From contig CACJPW010000001.1 of assembly GCA_902595375.1 (NCBI GenBank), forward strand, positions 88,501 to 152,500: a stretch of 64,000 nt of DNA. The letters run 5' to 3'. Every line of letters starts with the position of its first letter. The first letter of the stretch is position 1. Shown in pieces: positions 27,778 through 36,090 of this stretch. The notes beneath the pieces are model-generated. The model was given only the letters and a program-made list of their open reading frames with translations. It was not told where the DNA came from and searched no databases. The translations under genes were made by a program, and so were the position numbers. This DNA comes from an uncultured Pelagibacteraceae bacterium. GTDB taxonomy: Bacteria; Pseudomonadota; Alphaproteobacteria; Pelagibacterales; Pelagibacteraceae.

Positions 27778-28476
27778 TTACAGATAAAAATTAGATTTTT
27801 TGCTGTCTTTGAGAAATCCCTTTACAGTATCTATTGTCATATCTTTGAAGCTTTTTCCAAACGAGTCGATTTGGTCAATAACTTTTGGAGGCATTGTGAT
27901 TATATGACAATTTAATTGTTTTGCTTGTATAAAATTATATGCTTCACGAGTACTTGCCCAAAGTATTTCTACATTTTTAAATTTTTTTGCTAATTTTATA
28001 CTTTTTTTAAATACTGGCACAGGATCTTTACCCTTATCAGCCATTCGACCTGCGAATATAGAGATAATTGTTTTAGTTTTTTTATTTAATTTTTTAAGAA
28101 TATATTTTGTTTGATTAAATGTGTAAACTGCTGTGATATTTAGATTGACACCCTTATCACTTAATTCTTTGATAACTGATCCCATAAAGCTTCCTTGTGA
28201 ATTAACAATCGGGATTTTAACGTAAACATTTTTTGACCAAGCATTTATTTTGTAAGCCTGTCTTAGCATTTCCTTTGGATTATCTGCGAATACCTCAAAA
28301 GAAATTGGTTTTTTCTTACAAATTTTCAAAATTTTAAGACAGTATTCTTCATAATTTTTGGCACCAGCTAGTCTCATTAGACTTGGATTAGTAGTAAAAC
28401 CATCAACTAGTGATTTTTTGTTGTAAAATTTTATTGTATTAAAATTTGCGATGTCACAAAAAATTTTCGTTTTCAT
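27778..28476 (-). CDS. transaldolase / fructose-6-phosphate aldolase-like
   Basis: The 232-residue protein has the short-transaldolase layout: FCDIANFNTI, DGFTTNPSLM, the Schiff-base lysine in NVYVKIPIV (Lys87), NITAVYTFNQ, ISIFAGRMADKG and ILWASTREAYN. Short members act as transaldolases or fructose-6-phosphate aldolases and sequence alone does not settle which. With tkt and fba nearby a pentose-phosphate role is likely. Its start shares one base with the pntB stop. Confidence 0.88.
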   Translation of the reverse strand: MKTKIFCDIANFNTIKFYNKKSLVDGFTTNPSLMRLAGAKNYEEYCLKILKICKKKPISFEVFADNPKEMLRQAYKINAWSKNVYVKIPIVNSQGSFMGSVIKELSDKGVNLNITAVYTFNQTKYILKKLNKKTKTIISIFAGRMADKGKDPVPVFKKSIKLAKKFKNVEILWASTREAYNFIQAKQLNCHIITMPPKVIDQIDSFGKSFKDMTIDTVKGFLKDSKKSNFYL

Positions 28477-29879
28477 TAGTCTAAATTCTTAACGATGTCC
28501 TCGGTCATTTTTTTTGCATCTGCAAATAACATTAAAGTATTTTCTTTATAAAATAACTCATTGTCTATTCCTGCATACCCTGGCGACAGGCTTCTTTTGA
28601 CGAACAGCACTGATTTACTTTTTTCAACATCAAGAACAGGCATACCAAATATAGGGCTTTTAGGATCTGTTTTTGCAACAGGATTAGTAACATCGTTAGC
28701 TCCAATTACAAAAGCAACGTCTGCGTTAGCAAAATCATTATTAATATCTTCAAGTTCGAAAACCTCGTCATATGGAACATTAGCTTCAGCTAAAAGTACA
28801 TTCATATGACCTGGCATCCTACCGGCAACAGGATGTATTGCATAAGTAACTTTAATATCACTCTTTTTTAATTTATCTACCATTTCTCTTAATGCATGTT
28901 GGGCTTGGGCCACTGCCATTCCGTAACCAGGAACGATAATCACTGATGATGCATTTTTCATTAGGAAGGCGGCATCTTCAGCATTGCCACTTTTTACAGG
29001 TTTTTGCTCTTTACTATCATTCGTGTCTTTAGATGAACTATCCGCACCAAATCCTCCGAGTATGACGCTGAAGAATGATCGGTTCATCGCCTTGCACATT
29101 ATATAAGAAAGAATTGCTCCGGATGAACCTACTAATGCACCTGTAATTATCAAAGCGGTATTTTCTAATGTAAAGCCAATACCAGCTGCTGCCCATCCAG
29201 AATAAGAATTTAACATTGAAATAACTACAGGCATATCTGCACCACCAATCGGGATAATTAATAAAACACCCACCAAAAATGAGATTAGTATTAATATCCA
29301 AAAAATATTAGCTGTCTGAGTTTTACATAGATAAAAAACTAGTAAAAATATGGCTACACCTAAAATTAAGTTAAGGTAATGTTGGCCAGTAAAAGTAATT
29401 GGAGCTCCTGACATTATTCCTCTTAATTTCAAAAACGCAATTATAGAGCCTGAAAAAGTTATTGCTCCAACAGCAACTCCTATGGACATTTCTATTAGAC
29501 TGGCTAATTTAATATTACCAACCTCTCCTAAATTGAATACACTGGGACTCAAAAAAGCTGCAATCGCAACAAATACAGCAGCTAAACCAACCAAACTGTG
29601 AAAACCTGCAACTAACTCTGGCATTGCAGTCATAGGTATCCTAAATGCTATAAATGAACCAATGGCTCCGCCAATGATTAAAAAAACAAAAACATAAACT
29701 AATGACACTGAAAAATTGCCAATCGACAAGAATGTCACTAATATGGCAATTATCATTCCAGCAATACCTAAATAATTTCCTTGTCTGGAGGTATCTGGTG
29801 AAGAAAGACCCCTTAAGGCTAGAATAAATAAAATACCTGAAATTAAATAGAATACTGCAGATAGGTTCGGAGAAATCAT
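28476..29879 (-). CDS. pntB: NAD(P) transhydrogenase subunit beta
   Basis: The 467-residue protein has about nine membrane segments in residues 1-265 and a C-terminal NADP(H)-binding domain (about 290-467) with VIIVPGYGMAVAQAQHAL, HPVAGRMPGHMNVLLAEA and the VIGANDVTNPVA motif. Together with the two alpha subunits it uses proton flow to make NADPH. The stop-to-start overlap with pntAB is one base. Confidence 0.96.
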   Translation of the reverse strand: MISPNLSAVFYLISGILFILALRGLSSPDTSRQGNYLGIAGMIIAILVTFLSIGNFSVSLVYVFVFLIIGGAIGSFIAFRIPMTAMPELVAGFHSLVGLAAVFVAIAAFLSPSVFNLGEVGNIKLASLIEMSIGVAVGAITFSGSIIAFLKLRGIMSGAPITFTGQHYLNLILGVAIFLLVFYLCKTQTANIFWILILISFLVGVLLIIPIGGADMPVVISMLNSYSGWAAAGIGFTLENTALIITGALVGSSGAILSYIMCKAMNRSFFSVILGGFGADSSSKDTNDSKEQKPVKSGNAEDAAFLMKNASSVIIVPGYGMAVAQAQHALREMVDKLKKSDIKVTYAIHPVAGRMPGHMNVLLAEANVPYDEVFELEDINNDFANADVAFVIGANDVTNPVAKTDPKSPIFGMPVLDVEKSKSVLFVKRSLSPGYAGIDNELFYKENTLMLFADAKKMTEDIVKNLD

Positions 29880-30187
29880 TATTTTTTATCTTTCTTTTTT
29901 TTATACATTTGCAGCATTCTTTGAGTTACAAGAAAACCACCAAATATATTTATTGCAGCTAATATAATTGCAGCGTAGCCAAATAAACTTGATAGCCCAA
30001 AAACTTTTTCAGAAGACCCTGCTAAGGCAGCAATTATTGCACCAACAATTATCACTGAAGAAATTGCATTAGTTACTGACATCAATGGAGTATGTAAAGA
30101 TGGTGTAACACTCCACACTACATAATAACCTACAAATATTGACAAAATAAATATGCTAAGCCTAAAAATAAAAGGGTCAATATCCAT
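29879..30187 (-). CDS. pntAB: NAD(P) transhydrogenase subunit alpha, membrane part
   Basis: The 102-residue protein is a four-helix membrane domain (about 8-28, 35-58, 62-80 and 82-95) with VGYYVVWSVTPSLHTPLMSVTNAISSVI. In enterobacteria this domain is fused to the end of PntA; here, as in many alphaproteobacteria, it is its own gene between pntAA and pntB. Confidence 0.94.
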   Translation of the reverse strand: MDIDPFIFRLSIFILSIFVGYYVVWSVTPSLHTPLMSVTNAISSVIIVGAIIAALAGSSEKVFGLSSLFGYAAIILAAINIFGGFLVTQRMLQMYKKKKDKK

Positions 30188-31287
30188 TAGCTAATCTCCT
30201 TCTTAATTAAAGTCTTATTTATAATTTCATCTTCTAAATTAATATTAAAATTTTTTTTTTCTCTACTGTATAAATTTCTTATAAAACTAAATAAATTTTT
30301 TGCGTATAAACTTGATGCTGTTAGTGGCAACCTATTCATTAAGCTCTTCACTCCAATAACTTTTATACCATTTATAATATTTATTTTTCCTATTTCAGAG
30401 TAAGCAGAGTTACCACCCTGTTCAACAGCTAAGTCATAAATAATTGATCCAGGTTTCATTAATTTAACTAATTCTTCACTAAGAATTCGAGGTGCAGCTT
30501 TACCAGGAATTAAAGCTGTGCAAATTACAATATCATTTTTTTTTAAAGCTTCTTGCATCATTTGTGTTTGTTTTTTTTTATAATCTTCACTGGCTTCTTT
30601 TGCATATCCTCCAGATGTTTCCATATCCTCTGCCTTATCAACTGTTAGAAACTTACCTCCTAGACTTTCTACTTGTTCTTTTGATGCAGCTCTTACATCG
30701 GTAGCAGATACAATCGCTCCTAATCTTTTTGCAGTCGCTATTGCTTGTAAGCCAGCTACTCCAGCCCCTATAACTAATACTTTGGCTGCTGGAACTGTTC
30801 CTGCAGCAGTCATCATCATTGGTACAGCCTTTTCAAATTCAAAGATCGAGTCTACTACGGATCGATACCCTGCTAAATTTGATTGAGATGATAAAACATC
30901 CATCGACTGAGCTCTAGTAATACGTGGTAGTAATTCTAATGTGAAAACATCAATTTTTTTACTTAGCAATTGCTGAATTTTTTTTTGATTTTTGCTAGGG
31001 TTCAACATACCAATCAAAATCATTTTTTCTTTAAGATTTTTTATCTCATCGTCTGAAGGACAATTAACTTTCATTAACAAGTTGCAAGAATTTAAAACTT
31101 CACTACCAGTATTTTTTATCTCTACCCCATGACTTTCAAATTCTCTATCGTTTATACCGATGTGCTTTGCATAATCTTTTTCAATACAAATTTTCAAACC
31201 TAGATCTATTATATTCTTTGCAGTCTCTGGTGTAAGTGAAACTCTTTTTTCTAGGGATAGATCTTCTTTTGTAGAACCTACGATCAT
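30187..31287 (-). CDS. pntAA: NAD(P) transhydrogenase subunit alpha, NAD-binding part
   Basis: The 366-residue soluble subunit resembles alanine dehydrogenase: VSLTPETAKNIIDLG, LNPSKNQKK, RITRAQSMDVLSSQSNLAGYRSV, the NAD-binding VLVIGAGVAGLQAIATAKRLGA and the VEQGGNSAYSE region. It binds NAD(H) in the three-part transhydrogenase. It is 13 bases downstream of the small oxidase subunit gene. Confidence 0.96.
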   Translation of the reverse strand: MIVGSTKEDLSLEKRVSLTPETAKNIIDLGLKICIEKDYAKHIGINDREFESHGVEIKNTGSEVLNSCNLLMKVNCPSDDEIKNLKEKMILIGMLNPSKNQKKIQQLLSKKIDVFTLELLPRITRAQSMDVLSSQSNLAGYRSVVDSIFEFEKAVPMMMTAAGTVPAAKVLVIGAGVAGLQAIATAKRLGAIVSATDVRAASKEQVESLGGKFLTVDKAEDMETSGGYAKEASEDYKKKQTQMMQEALKKNDIVICTALIPGKAAPRILSEELVKLMKPGSIIYDLAVEQGGNSAYSEIGKINIINGIKVIGVKSLMNRLPLTASSLYAKNLFSFIRNLYSREKKNFNINLEDEIINKTLIKKEIS

Positions 31288-31300
31288 AATAGTTTTGATA

Positions 31301-31411
31301 TTATAGCAACGTTAAGGCCAATATAACTAAAATTACCACAACTGCTAAAGTGCCCCATAAAACAAACTTAGTAAAACCACTATAAGTTTTTTTGAAGTCA
31401 TTTTCGCTCAT
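31301..31411 (-). CDS. aa3-type cytochrome c oxidase subunit IV, small
   Basis: This 36-residue ORF, too short for most gene finders, encodes a polar N-terminus (SENDFKKTYSGFTKFVLWG) and one membrane helix of about 18 residues. The short hydrophilic stretch, a GFxKF pattern and a single helix are the pattern of the bacterial COX4 small subunit family, a loosely held accessory of aa3 cytochrome oxidase. It lies between rpmJ and pntAA with gaps of 2 and 13 bases. No other oxidase gene is in the window; the call rests on this short pattern. Confidence 0.65.
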   Translation of the reverse strand: MSENDFKKTYSGFTKFVLWGTLAVVVILVILALTLL

Positions 31412-31413
31412 GG

Positions 31414-31539
31414 TTAACCCTGTCGAGCTTTAAATCTTGGATTCTTTTTATTAATAACGTAAATTTTTCCTTTACGTCTTACCAACTTAGAATTTAAGTC
31501 TCTTTTCTTTAACGATTTAAGTGAACTGGCTATTTTCAT
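31414..31539 (-). CDS. rpmJ: 50S ribosomal protein L36
   Basis: The 41-residue ORF reads [14 protein letters not shown]...and ends NPRFKARQG, the zinc-free (cysteine-less) alphaproteobacterial form of L36. The gene starts only 11 bases after the 3' end of 5S rRNA on the same strand, with no terminator between, so it may be transcribed from the 5S promoter. Confidence 0.92.
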   Translation of the reverse strand: MKIASSLKSLKKRDLNSKLVRRKGKIYVINKKNPRFKARQG

Positions 31540-31550
31540 AAAATATTTTA

Positions 31551-31666
31551 GCCTGGCAACGTCCTACTCTCCCGTATCTTAAGACAAAGTACCATCGGCG
31601 CTGAAGGACTTAACTTCCGAGTTCGGAATGGGATCGGGTGTTGCCCCTTCGCAATAATTACCAGGC
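31551..31666 (-). rRNA. rrf: 5S ribosomal RNA
   Basis: On the minus strand the sequence reads GCCTGGTAATTATTGCGAAG, then the conserved loop A/B block with CCGATCCCATTCCGAACTCG, and ends GGACGTTGCCAGGC; the first and last six bases pair. The length is 116 nt. No 16S or 23S gene is nearby: tRNA-Val and a surface-glycan island lie upstream. A well-spaced promoter ends 5 bases before its 5' end. Confidence 0.95.
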
Positions 31667-31671
31667 ACAGT

Positions 31672-31700
31672 CTTATATTATTTTTAATTTATTATGTAAA
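31672..31700 (-). promoter_or_regulatory. promoter dedicated to 5S rRNA
   Basis: On the minus strand TTTACA (31695-31700) and TATAAG (31672-31677) are separated by exactly 17 bases, and the -10 box ends 5 bases before the mature 5S end, which fits a start at or next to the 5S 5' end. A hairpin between this promoter and tRNA-Val would cut off upstream transcription. Confidence 0.6.
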
Positions 31701-31706
31701 TAGCGC

Positions 31707-31728
31707 AAAACCCCCTTTTTTAAAAGGG
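31707..31728 (-). terminator. terminator-like hairpin after tRNA-Val
   Basis: Read on the minus strand, CCCTTTT (31722-31728) and AAAAGGG (31713-31719) pair around two bases and are followed by GGTTTT. The loop is minimal and the T-run short, so it is a modest terminator, but it lies where tRNA-Val and 5S transcription would need to be separated. Confidence 0.4.
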
Positions 31729-31731
31729 AAT

Positions 31732-31806
31732 TGGTGGGCGTGATAAGAATTGAACTTATGACCTCTACGATGTCAACGTAGCGTTCTACCACTGAACTAC
31801 ACGCCC
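31732..31806 (-). tRNA. tRNA-Val (anticodon GAC)
   Basis: On the minus strand the acceptor stem GGGCGTG/CACGCCC, anticodon stem CTACG/CGTAG with loop TTGACAT (anticodon GAC) and T-loop TTCAATT form a full cloverleaf with discriminator A and encoded CCA. The last 10 bases of the upstream glycosyltransferase gene, including its stop codon, lie inside the tRNA 5' end. It marks the junction between the glycan island and the core genome. Confidence 0.95.
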
Positions 31807-32594
31807 AATTTAATAGAGAAGTATTTATTTAAAAATAACTTTATTTTTAATTTAAATAAATAAAATTTTATACTGGAAAATGAATAATTTTTAAAACAAT
31901 TTTGTTTCAAATTATCTTTTAACCATCTTCTCAACTCTGAAATATAGATATTTCTTTTTTTGGATGAAAAATTATTATTATGAACTCTATAAATTGCTAA
32001 TGGATTTTGAATTGAGTAAAAGTTATATCTAGTGCTTAATCTCATAAAAAGATCGAAATCTCCAATAATGTCGTAATTCGGATTAAAAAAATTTTTGATT
32101 AAAATTTTTTTTTCTATCATAATCGTAAGAATTCCAATAAAATAATTTTCAATTAAATTTTGAGTAATTTCTCCGGATGGCAAATTTGTTTTAAATCTTA
32201 ATTTTTTTGTTTTGTTTAACTCATTTAATACATAGTAATTAGAGTAAATAAATTTAATTTTATGATTTTTTTTTAATAAATCCACTTGCTTAGAAAGTTT
32301 GTTTTTCATCCACATATCATCTGTGTCACAAAAAGTAACAAAACTGCCTTTTGCTTTATTTATTGCAAGATTTCTAGATTTATATAATTTTAGAAATTTT
32401 TTGGATGAAAATATTCTAATTCTTTTATCTTTAAATTTTTTTATTATTTCTTCACTTTTGTCAGTTGAAAAATTATTCCAAAAAATTATTTCAAAATTGT
32501 TGTAATCTTGATTTAAAATACTTTTAATACAACTTTTTAGATATTTTTGTCCGTTATGACAATTAATAATTACACTTATTAAAGGAGCTTTCAT
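31797..32594 (-). CDS. glycosyltransferase family 2 protein
   Basis: The 265-residue protein opens with the GT2 pattern ISVIINCHNGQKYLKSCIKSILNQDYNNFEIIFWNN and has the DDMW acidic motif near residue 90 (FCDTDDMWMKNKL) for metal and nucleotide-sugar binding, then a DFDLFMRL motif. It transfers a sugar to a growing surface glycan at the inner membrane; donor and acceptor are unknown. It is the last gene of the 21-gene leftward block, and its final codons (KLGV and stop) run into the tRNA-Val gene. Confidence 0.88.
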   Translation of the reverse strand: MKAPLISVIINCHNGQKYLKSCIKSILNQDYNNFEIIFWNNFSTDKSEEIIKKFKDKRIRIFSSKKFLKLYKSRNLAINKAKGSFVTFCDTDDMWMKNKLSKQVDLLKKNHKIKFIYSNYYVLNELNKTKKLRFKTNLPSGEITQNLIENYFIGILTIMIEKKILIKNFFNPNYDIIGDFDLFMRLSTRYNFYSIQNPLAIYRVHNNNFSSKKRNIYISELRRWLKDNLKQNCFKNYSFSSIKFYLFKLKIKLFLNKYFSIKLGV

Positions 32595-32598
32595 TAAA

Positions 32599-33570
32599 TT
32601 AATTATTTTTTTTTAAAACTCCTCTGATATAACAATTATCACCAGTATTATTTACGAACCAATTTAATCTTTCTTCACTTCTAATGAATTTTAGTTGCAA
32701 AATATCTTGTCTCAAACTTATAAATTTACTTGGTAATATCCTTTTTAAAAATTTTTTAAGATTTCCAATTGAGAAGATTGAACTTTTCATCTGATAGTAA
32801 TCATTTTGAGATTTTTTTTGGTTTAAATGATCTTTGTCAAAACTGTATGCCGAAGAAGAAAAATTTATGAATTCTAAACTATGAATTTTTGCTAATTTTT
32901 CAAAGCTTTTTTTTGTATAAAAATGTAAGTGAGGAGAATCGTAAGGTCTTCCGTTCCAGTACTCTTTAGGACAGTTAGGCACTTCAAAAAAAATAAATCC
33001 ACCAGGATTTAATATACTTTTAAATTTATCAAAAATATCATTTATATTAGTAATATGTTCTAAAGAATGAGTGGTAATAATCAAATCAAATTTTTGATTT
33101 AAATTTGAAAAATCTTTTAAATTACTATACCCACGATCATGTAAAATTTTTTCACAATATGAGTCATGTTCTGTACAAAAAAGTTCTAAATTTGGGAATT
33201 TTTTTTTGAGTGCATATCCTAAATCTCCATCTCCTCCACCAAAATCATAAAGTTTCTTAATTTTTTTTAAATCAATTAAACTTGTTAAATAAATTAGATA
33301 ACTTAAATTTTTATCTTCTAGGTAATGTTTTTTTTGGTCTTCATAATTTTCACTTATTAAATAGGGTGGGCGTCCATTGGATCTGTACACCTTTTCGTAA
33401 AAATAATTGAGATCTTCTGGCGAAGGCATTGGATCTACAAATGCAAAGTCACATTCTTCACATCTATAAATTTTTGCATTTTTAAAGTATTTTGTATCTT
33501 CTTTAATTTCTAATTTATAATCGCTTAAAAATTTAACATTGTTCGTCTTTTCACAAATTAAACACTTCAT
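32599..33570 (-). CDS. SAM-dependent methyltransferase with zinc-ribbon N-terminus
   Basis: Residues 1-45 hold two cysteine pairs (CLIC near 3-6 and CEEC near 36-39) that likely bind zinc; residues 105-230 form a class I methyltransferase domain with motif I LYDFGGGDGDLG and FDLIITTHSLEHI. Proteins of this layout methylate nucleotide-sugars or sugar residues in surface-glycan and antibiotic-sugar clusters. The target is unknown. It starts 6 bases after the cupin epimerase gene, in the CDP-sugar part of the block. Confidence 0.82.
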   Translation of the reverse strand: MKCLICEKTNNVKFLSDYKLEIKEDTKYFKNAKIYRCEECDFAFVDPMPSPEDLNYFYEKVYRSNGRPPYLISENYEDQKKHYLEDKNLSYLIYLTSLIDLKKIKKLYDFGGGDGDLGYALKKKFPNLELFCTEHDSYCEKILHDRGYSNLKDFSNLNQKFDLIITTHSLEHITNINDIFDKFKSILNPGGFIFFEVPNCPKEYWNGRPYDSPHLHFYTKKSFEKLAKIHSLEFINFSSSAYSFDKDHLNQKKSQNDYYQMKSSIFSIGNLKKFLKRILPSKFISLRQDILQLKFIRSEERLNWFVNNTGDNCYIRGVLKKNN

Positions 33571-33576
33571 AGATTT

Positions 33577-34011
33577 TTACCAATTATACTTAAAATCTTT
33601 ATCATAAGGATCTTTTCTAACCATTTCTCTTTCATTATGAGGTAATGTCAAACAATTGGCCACAATTGAAACTTGTCTTTCTATACCTTTAAATCCGTTC
33701 CATATATTTTTAGGTATTGTTACTAACCTGTGATTATCCGGTGATAATATTAATTCGTGATAAGAACCTTTGGTTTTGCTTTTTTCTCTATTATCATACA
33801 TAACTAATTTTACTTTTCCTGCAATACAGGCATAATTCAACGTTGCCTCTTTATGTAAGTGCCAAGCTTTTATTGAATTTGGGTTTATTGTAGAAAAATA
33901 TATTTCACCAAATTTTGAAAATATAGAGTCATCACACCTCAACATATGCATTACTGAGCCCCTATCGTCTTTGATAATTTTCAAATTTGTTACTCTTACA
34001 CCTTCAATCAT
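33577..34011 (-). CDS. RmlC-like cupin, NDP-4-keto-sugar epimerase/isomerase
   Basis: The 144-residue protein has a single cupin domain with DDRGSVMHML, GEIYFSTINPNSIKAWHLHKEATLNYACIAGKVKLVMYD and the IPKNIWNGFKG segment, close to dTDP-4-dehydrorhamnose 3,5-epimerase. Short relatives act as epimerases or ketoisomerases on 4-keto-sugars. The nearby CDP-glucose 4,6-dehydratase would supply a CDP-4-keto-6-deoxy sugar, so that is the likely substrate; this is inference. Confidence 0.8.
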   Translation of the reverse strand: MIEGVRVTNLKIIKDDRGSVMHMLRCDDSIFSKFGEIYFSTINPNSIKAWHLHKEATLNYACIAGKVKLVMYDNREKSKTKGSYHELILSPDNHRLVTIPKNIWNGFKGIERQVSIVANCLTLPHNEREMVRKDPYDKDFKYNW

Positions 34012-34013
34012 TA

Positions 34014-35018
34014 CTAAAAATTAAACTGTTTTTTAAGTTTTCTTGAAAAAAAATAAAATATTGAAAACCAGGCATTTGGATAAATTAGATTTCTAAAAAA
34101 ATGTTTTCTCAGATTGACATATTGTAAACCCATTTCTTCACCGCCAATAAAAATTTTAAAAAAGTAATTGAAGAAATTTCTCATAGAGTAGTTTTTTGTA
34201 TAAATGTATTGTGAGAATTTCAATCCTTTGCTTCTATAGTAATCCAGAGCTTCAGGTAGTCTTACAATTTCAACAAAAGGATACAATTTACCCCATTCTC
34301 TTACACCACCCAAATTAACACTTAATGGCTTGGCGCATAGAAAAGCTTGGGAGTCTTTGAAAGCAGCACAAAATACTTTTATAAAAAAACATGTGTTATC
34401 AAAAGTTGACCAAGTACCTGGTGTTTTCATTTTTTTTTTATCAAGAACATGAAGGTTTTTTCTCCACAGATCTGTTCTGAATGCGTTTACATAGAACCCC
34501 AATAAGTAATCAAAACATACTCTGTGGTCTATTAACTGAAAAAATTTAACTTTTCTATTATTTTTCACTGGTGATAGAGTTTTCATTTTTCTTGGCAAAT
34601 TTTTAATATCAAATGGTTTGGGAAATTTTTCTAGATAACTTTTGTCCAAATGGTTAGAATTTATGAAAAAAAAATCTATTTTTTTGTTATCTTTAATTAG
34701 ACCTAGCAAATAACTTAGGGAATTGTTTGTTAATAGGTCGTCATCTCCTAAAAACCATATAAATTTAGCTTTAGCCATTAAAGAAACATTTAATACATTC
34801 ATTGCAAAACCAAGATTTTTTTTGTTTCTACTATACCTTATATTAATTTTTTTTTTATAAGGGCTTATGATTTTTAAAATATTAAATTTAGAACAATTAT
34901 CTGAAATACATATTTCAAATTTTTTTTTATCGACACCTTTTTGTTTGTATATTGAATTTATACAATTTTTTAAATCTTCAGGCCTATTATATGTAGGTAT
35001 ACAAATTGATAGAAGCAT
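34014..35018 (-). CDS. glycosyltransferase family 2 protein
   Basis: The 334-residue GT2 protein begins LLSICIPTYNRPEDLKNCINSIY, has DNCSK at about 40 and the acidic FLGDDDLLT motif near 94. The C-terminal 120 residues are basic and aromatic, suited to membrane contact. It is related in layout to abequosyl-type transferases that use CDP-dideoxy or deoxy sugars, which would fit its place between the CDP-sugar dehydratase and epimerase genes, but specificity is not shown by the sequence. Confidence 0.85.
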   Translation of the reverse strand: MLLSICIPTYNRPEDLKNCINSIYKQKGVDKKKFEICISDNCSKFNILKIISPYKKKINIRYSRNKKNLGFAMNVLNVSLMAKAKFIWFLGDDDLLTNNSLSYLLGLIKDNKKIDFFFINSNHLDKSYLEKFPKPFDIKNLPRKMKTLSPVKNNRKVKFFQLIDHRVCFDYLLGFYVNAFRTDLWRKNLHVLDKKKMKTPGTWSTFDNTCFFIKVFCAAFKDSQAFLCAKPLSVNLGGVREWGKLYPFVEIVRLPEALDYYRSKGLKFSQYIYTKNYSMRNFFNYFFKIFIGGEEMGLQYVNLRKHFFRNLIYPNAWFSIFYFFSRKLKKQFNF

Positions 35019-35019
35019 T

Positions 35020-36090
35020 TCAAACTGAGTGTTTATTTTTAAATAATTCGATTTGACTAAATGATAAATTTATTAATTCTTTTTTATTTTTAAAATCATA
35101 ATATTTTTTATACCAATTAAATGTTAAATCTAAAGCTGATTTATCAAAAAATTTCGTTTCCCATTTAAGCAATTTTTTCGATTTTGAACTATCCAAAGCT
35201 AAATTTTCGGACTCATAATATTTTTTTTTACCATAAAAAATTTTTGATTTTGATTTAAATATCTTTCTCCCAATCTTGGCGATCTCTTTTACTTTTAAAT
35301 TGTTTTTTTTGTTTGGGCCAAAATTCCATGATCCGCTATATCTTTTATTATTTTGATAAAGTTTTTTGGCAAGATTTAAATATCCACATAAAGGATCTAG
35401 AACATGTTGCCAAGGACGAGTTGCATTAGGACTTCTTATTAACAAGTGCTTTTTTTTTGAAAACGACTCAACACAATCTTTTATAATCCTATCTTTAGTC
35501 CAATCACCACCTCCTATGCAATTTCCTGATCTAACTATTCCTAATCCACATTTTTTTTTTGACAAGAAAGAATTCATGTAACTCTCAGAAATTATATCAC
35601 ATGCGGCTTTACTAGAACTATATAGATCATATCCACCGAGTTTTGAATTTTCATTAAATTTTTTTTTCTTTTCAAGATTTAAATAAACCTTATCTGTCGT
35701 AACAATTATAGCTGATTTTAAAGATGGAGTATTTTTTATAGTCTCAAGAACATTTGCTGTACCTAAAACGTTAGTTGATACCGTCTTCAATGGATTTTCA
35801 TAACTCACAAGTACACTTGATTGAGCAGCTAAATGAAAAATAATTGATGGATTAAAATCTTTAATTGCTTTTTTTAATTTATTCAAATTTTCAATATCCT
35901 GTCTATAATCTTTTACGAGAAATTTTTTTAAGTTTAGATCATCAAACAGATTAGGTTTTGTAATCGGGTCTAAAGAATAACCAGTAATTTTTGCACCTAA
36001 ACTGTATAGTAATAAACATAACCAACTACCTTTAAAACCAGTGTGTCCAGTTATAAATACTTTTTTATTTTTCCAGAATTGATTATCCAT
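35020..36090 (-). CDS. rfbG: CDP-glucose 4,6-dehydratase
   Basis: The 356-residue SDR-type protein has the NAD motif VFITGHTGFKGSWL (RfbG signature), HLAAQSSVLVSYENP, TTDKVYLN and the YxxxK pair in YDLYSSSKAACD. It turns CDP-glucose into CDP-4-keto-6-deoxyglucose. The matching cytidylyltransferase RfbF is encoded at 37704; the 3-dehydratase RfbH that would lead to 3,6-dideoxy sugars is not found here. It overlaps the nucleotidyltransferase gene by 8 bases. Confidence 0.9.
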   Translation of the reverse strand: MDNQFWKNKKVFITGHTGFKGSWLCLLLYSLGAKITGYSLDPITKPNLFDDLNLKKFLVKDYRQDIENLNKLKKAIKDFNPSIIFHLAAQSSVLVSYENPLKTVSTNVLGTANVLETIKNTPSLKSAIIVTTDKVYLNLEKKKKFNENSKLGGYDLYSSSKAACDIISESYMNSFLSKKKCGLGIVRSGNCIGGGDWTKDRIIKDCVESFSKKKHLLIRSPNATRPWQHVLDPLCGYLNLAKKLYQNNKRYSGSWNFGPNKKNNLKVKEIAKIGRKIFKSKSKIFYGKKKYYESENLALDSSKSKKLLKWETKFFDKSALDLTFNWYKKYYDFKNKKELINLSFSQIELFKNKHSV

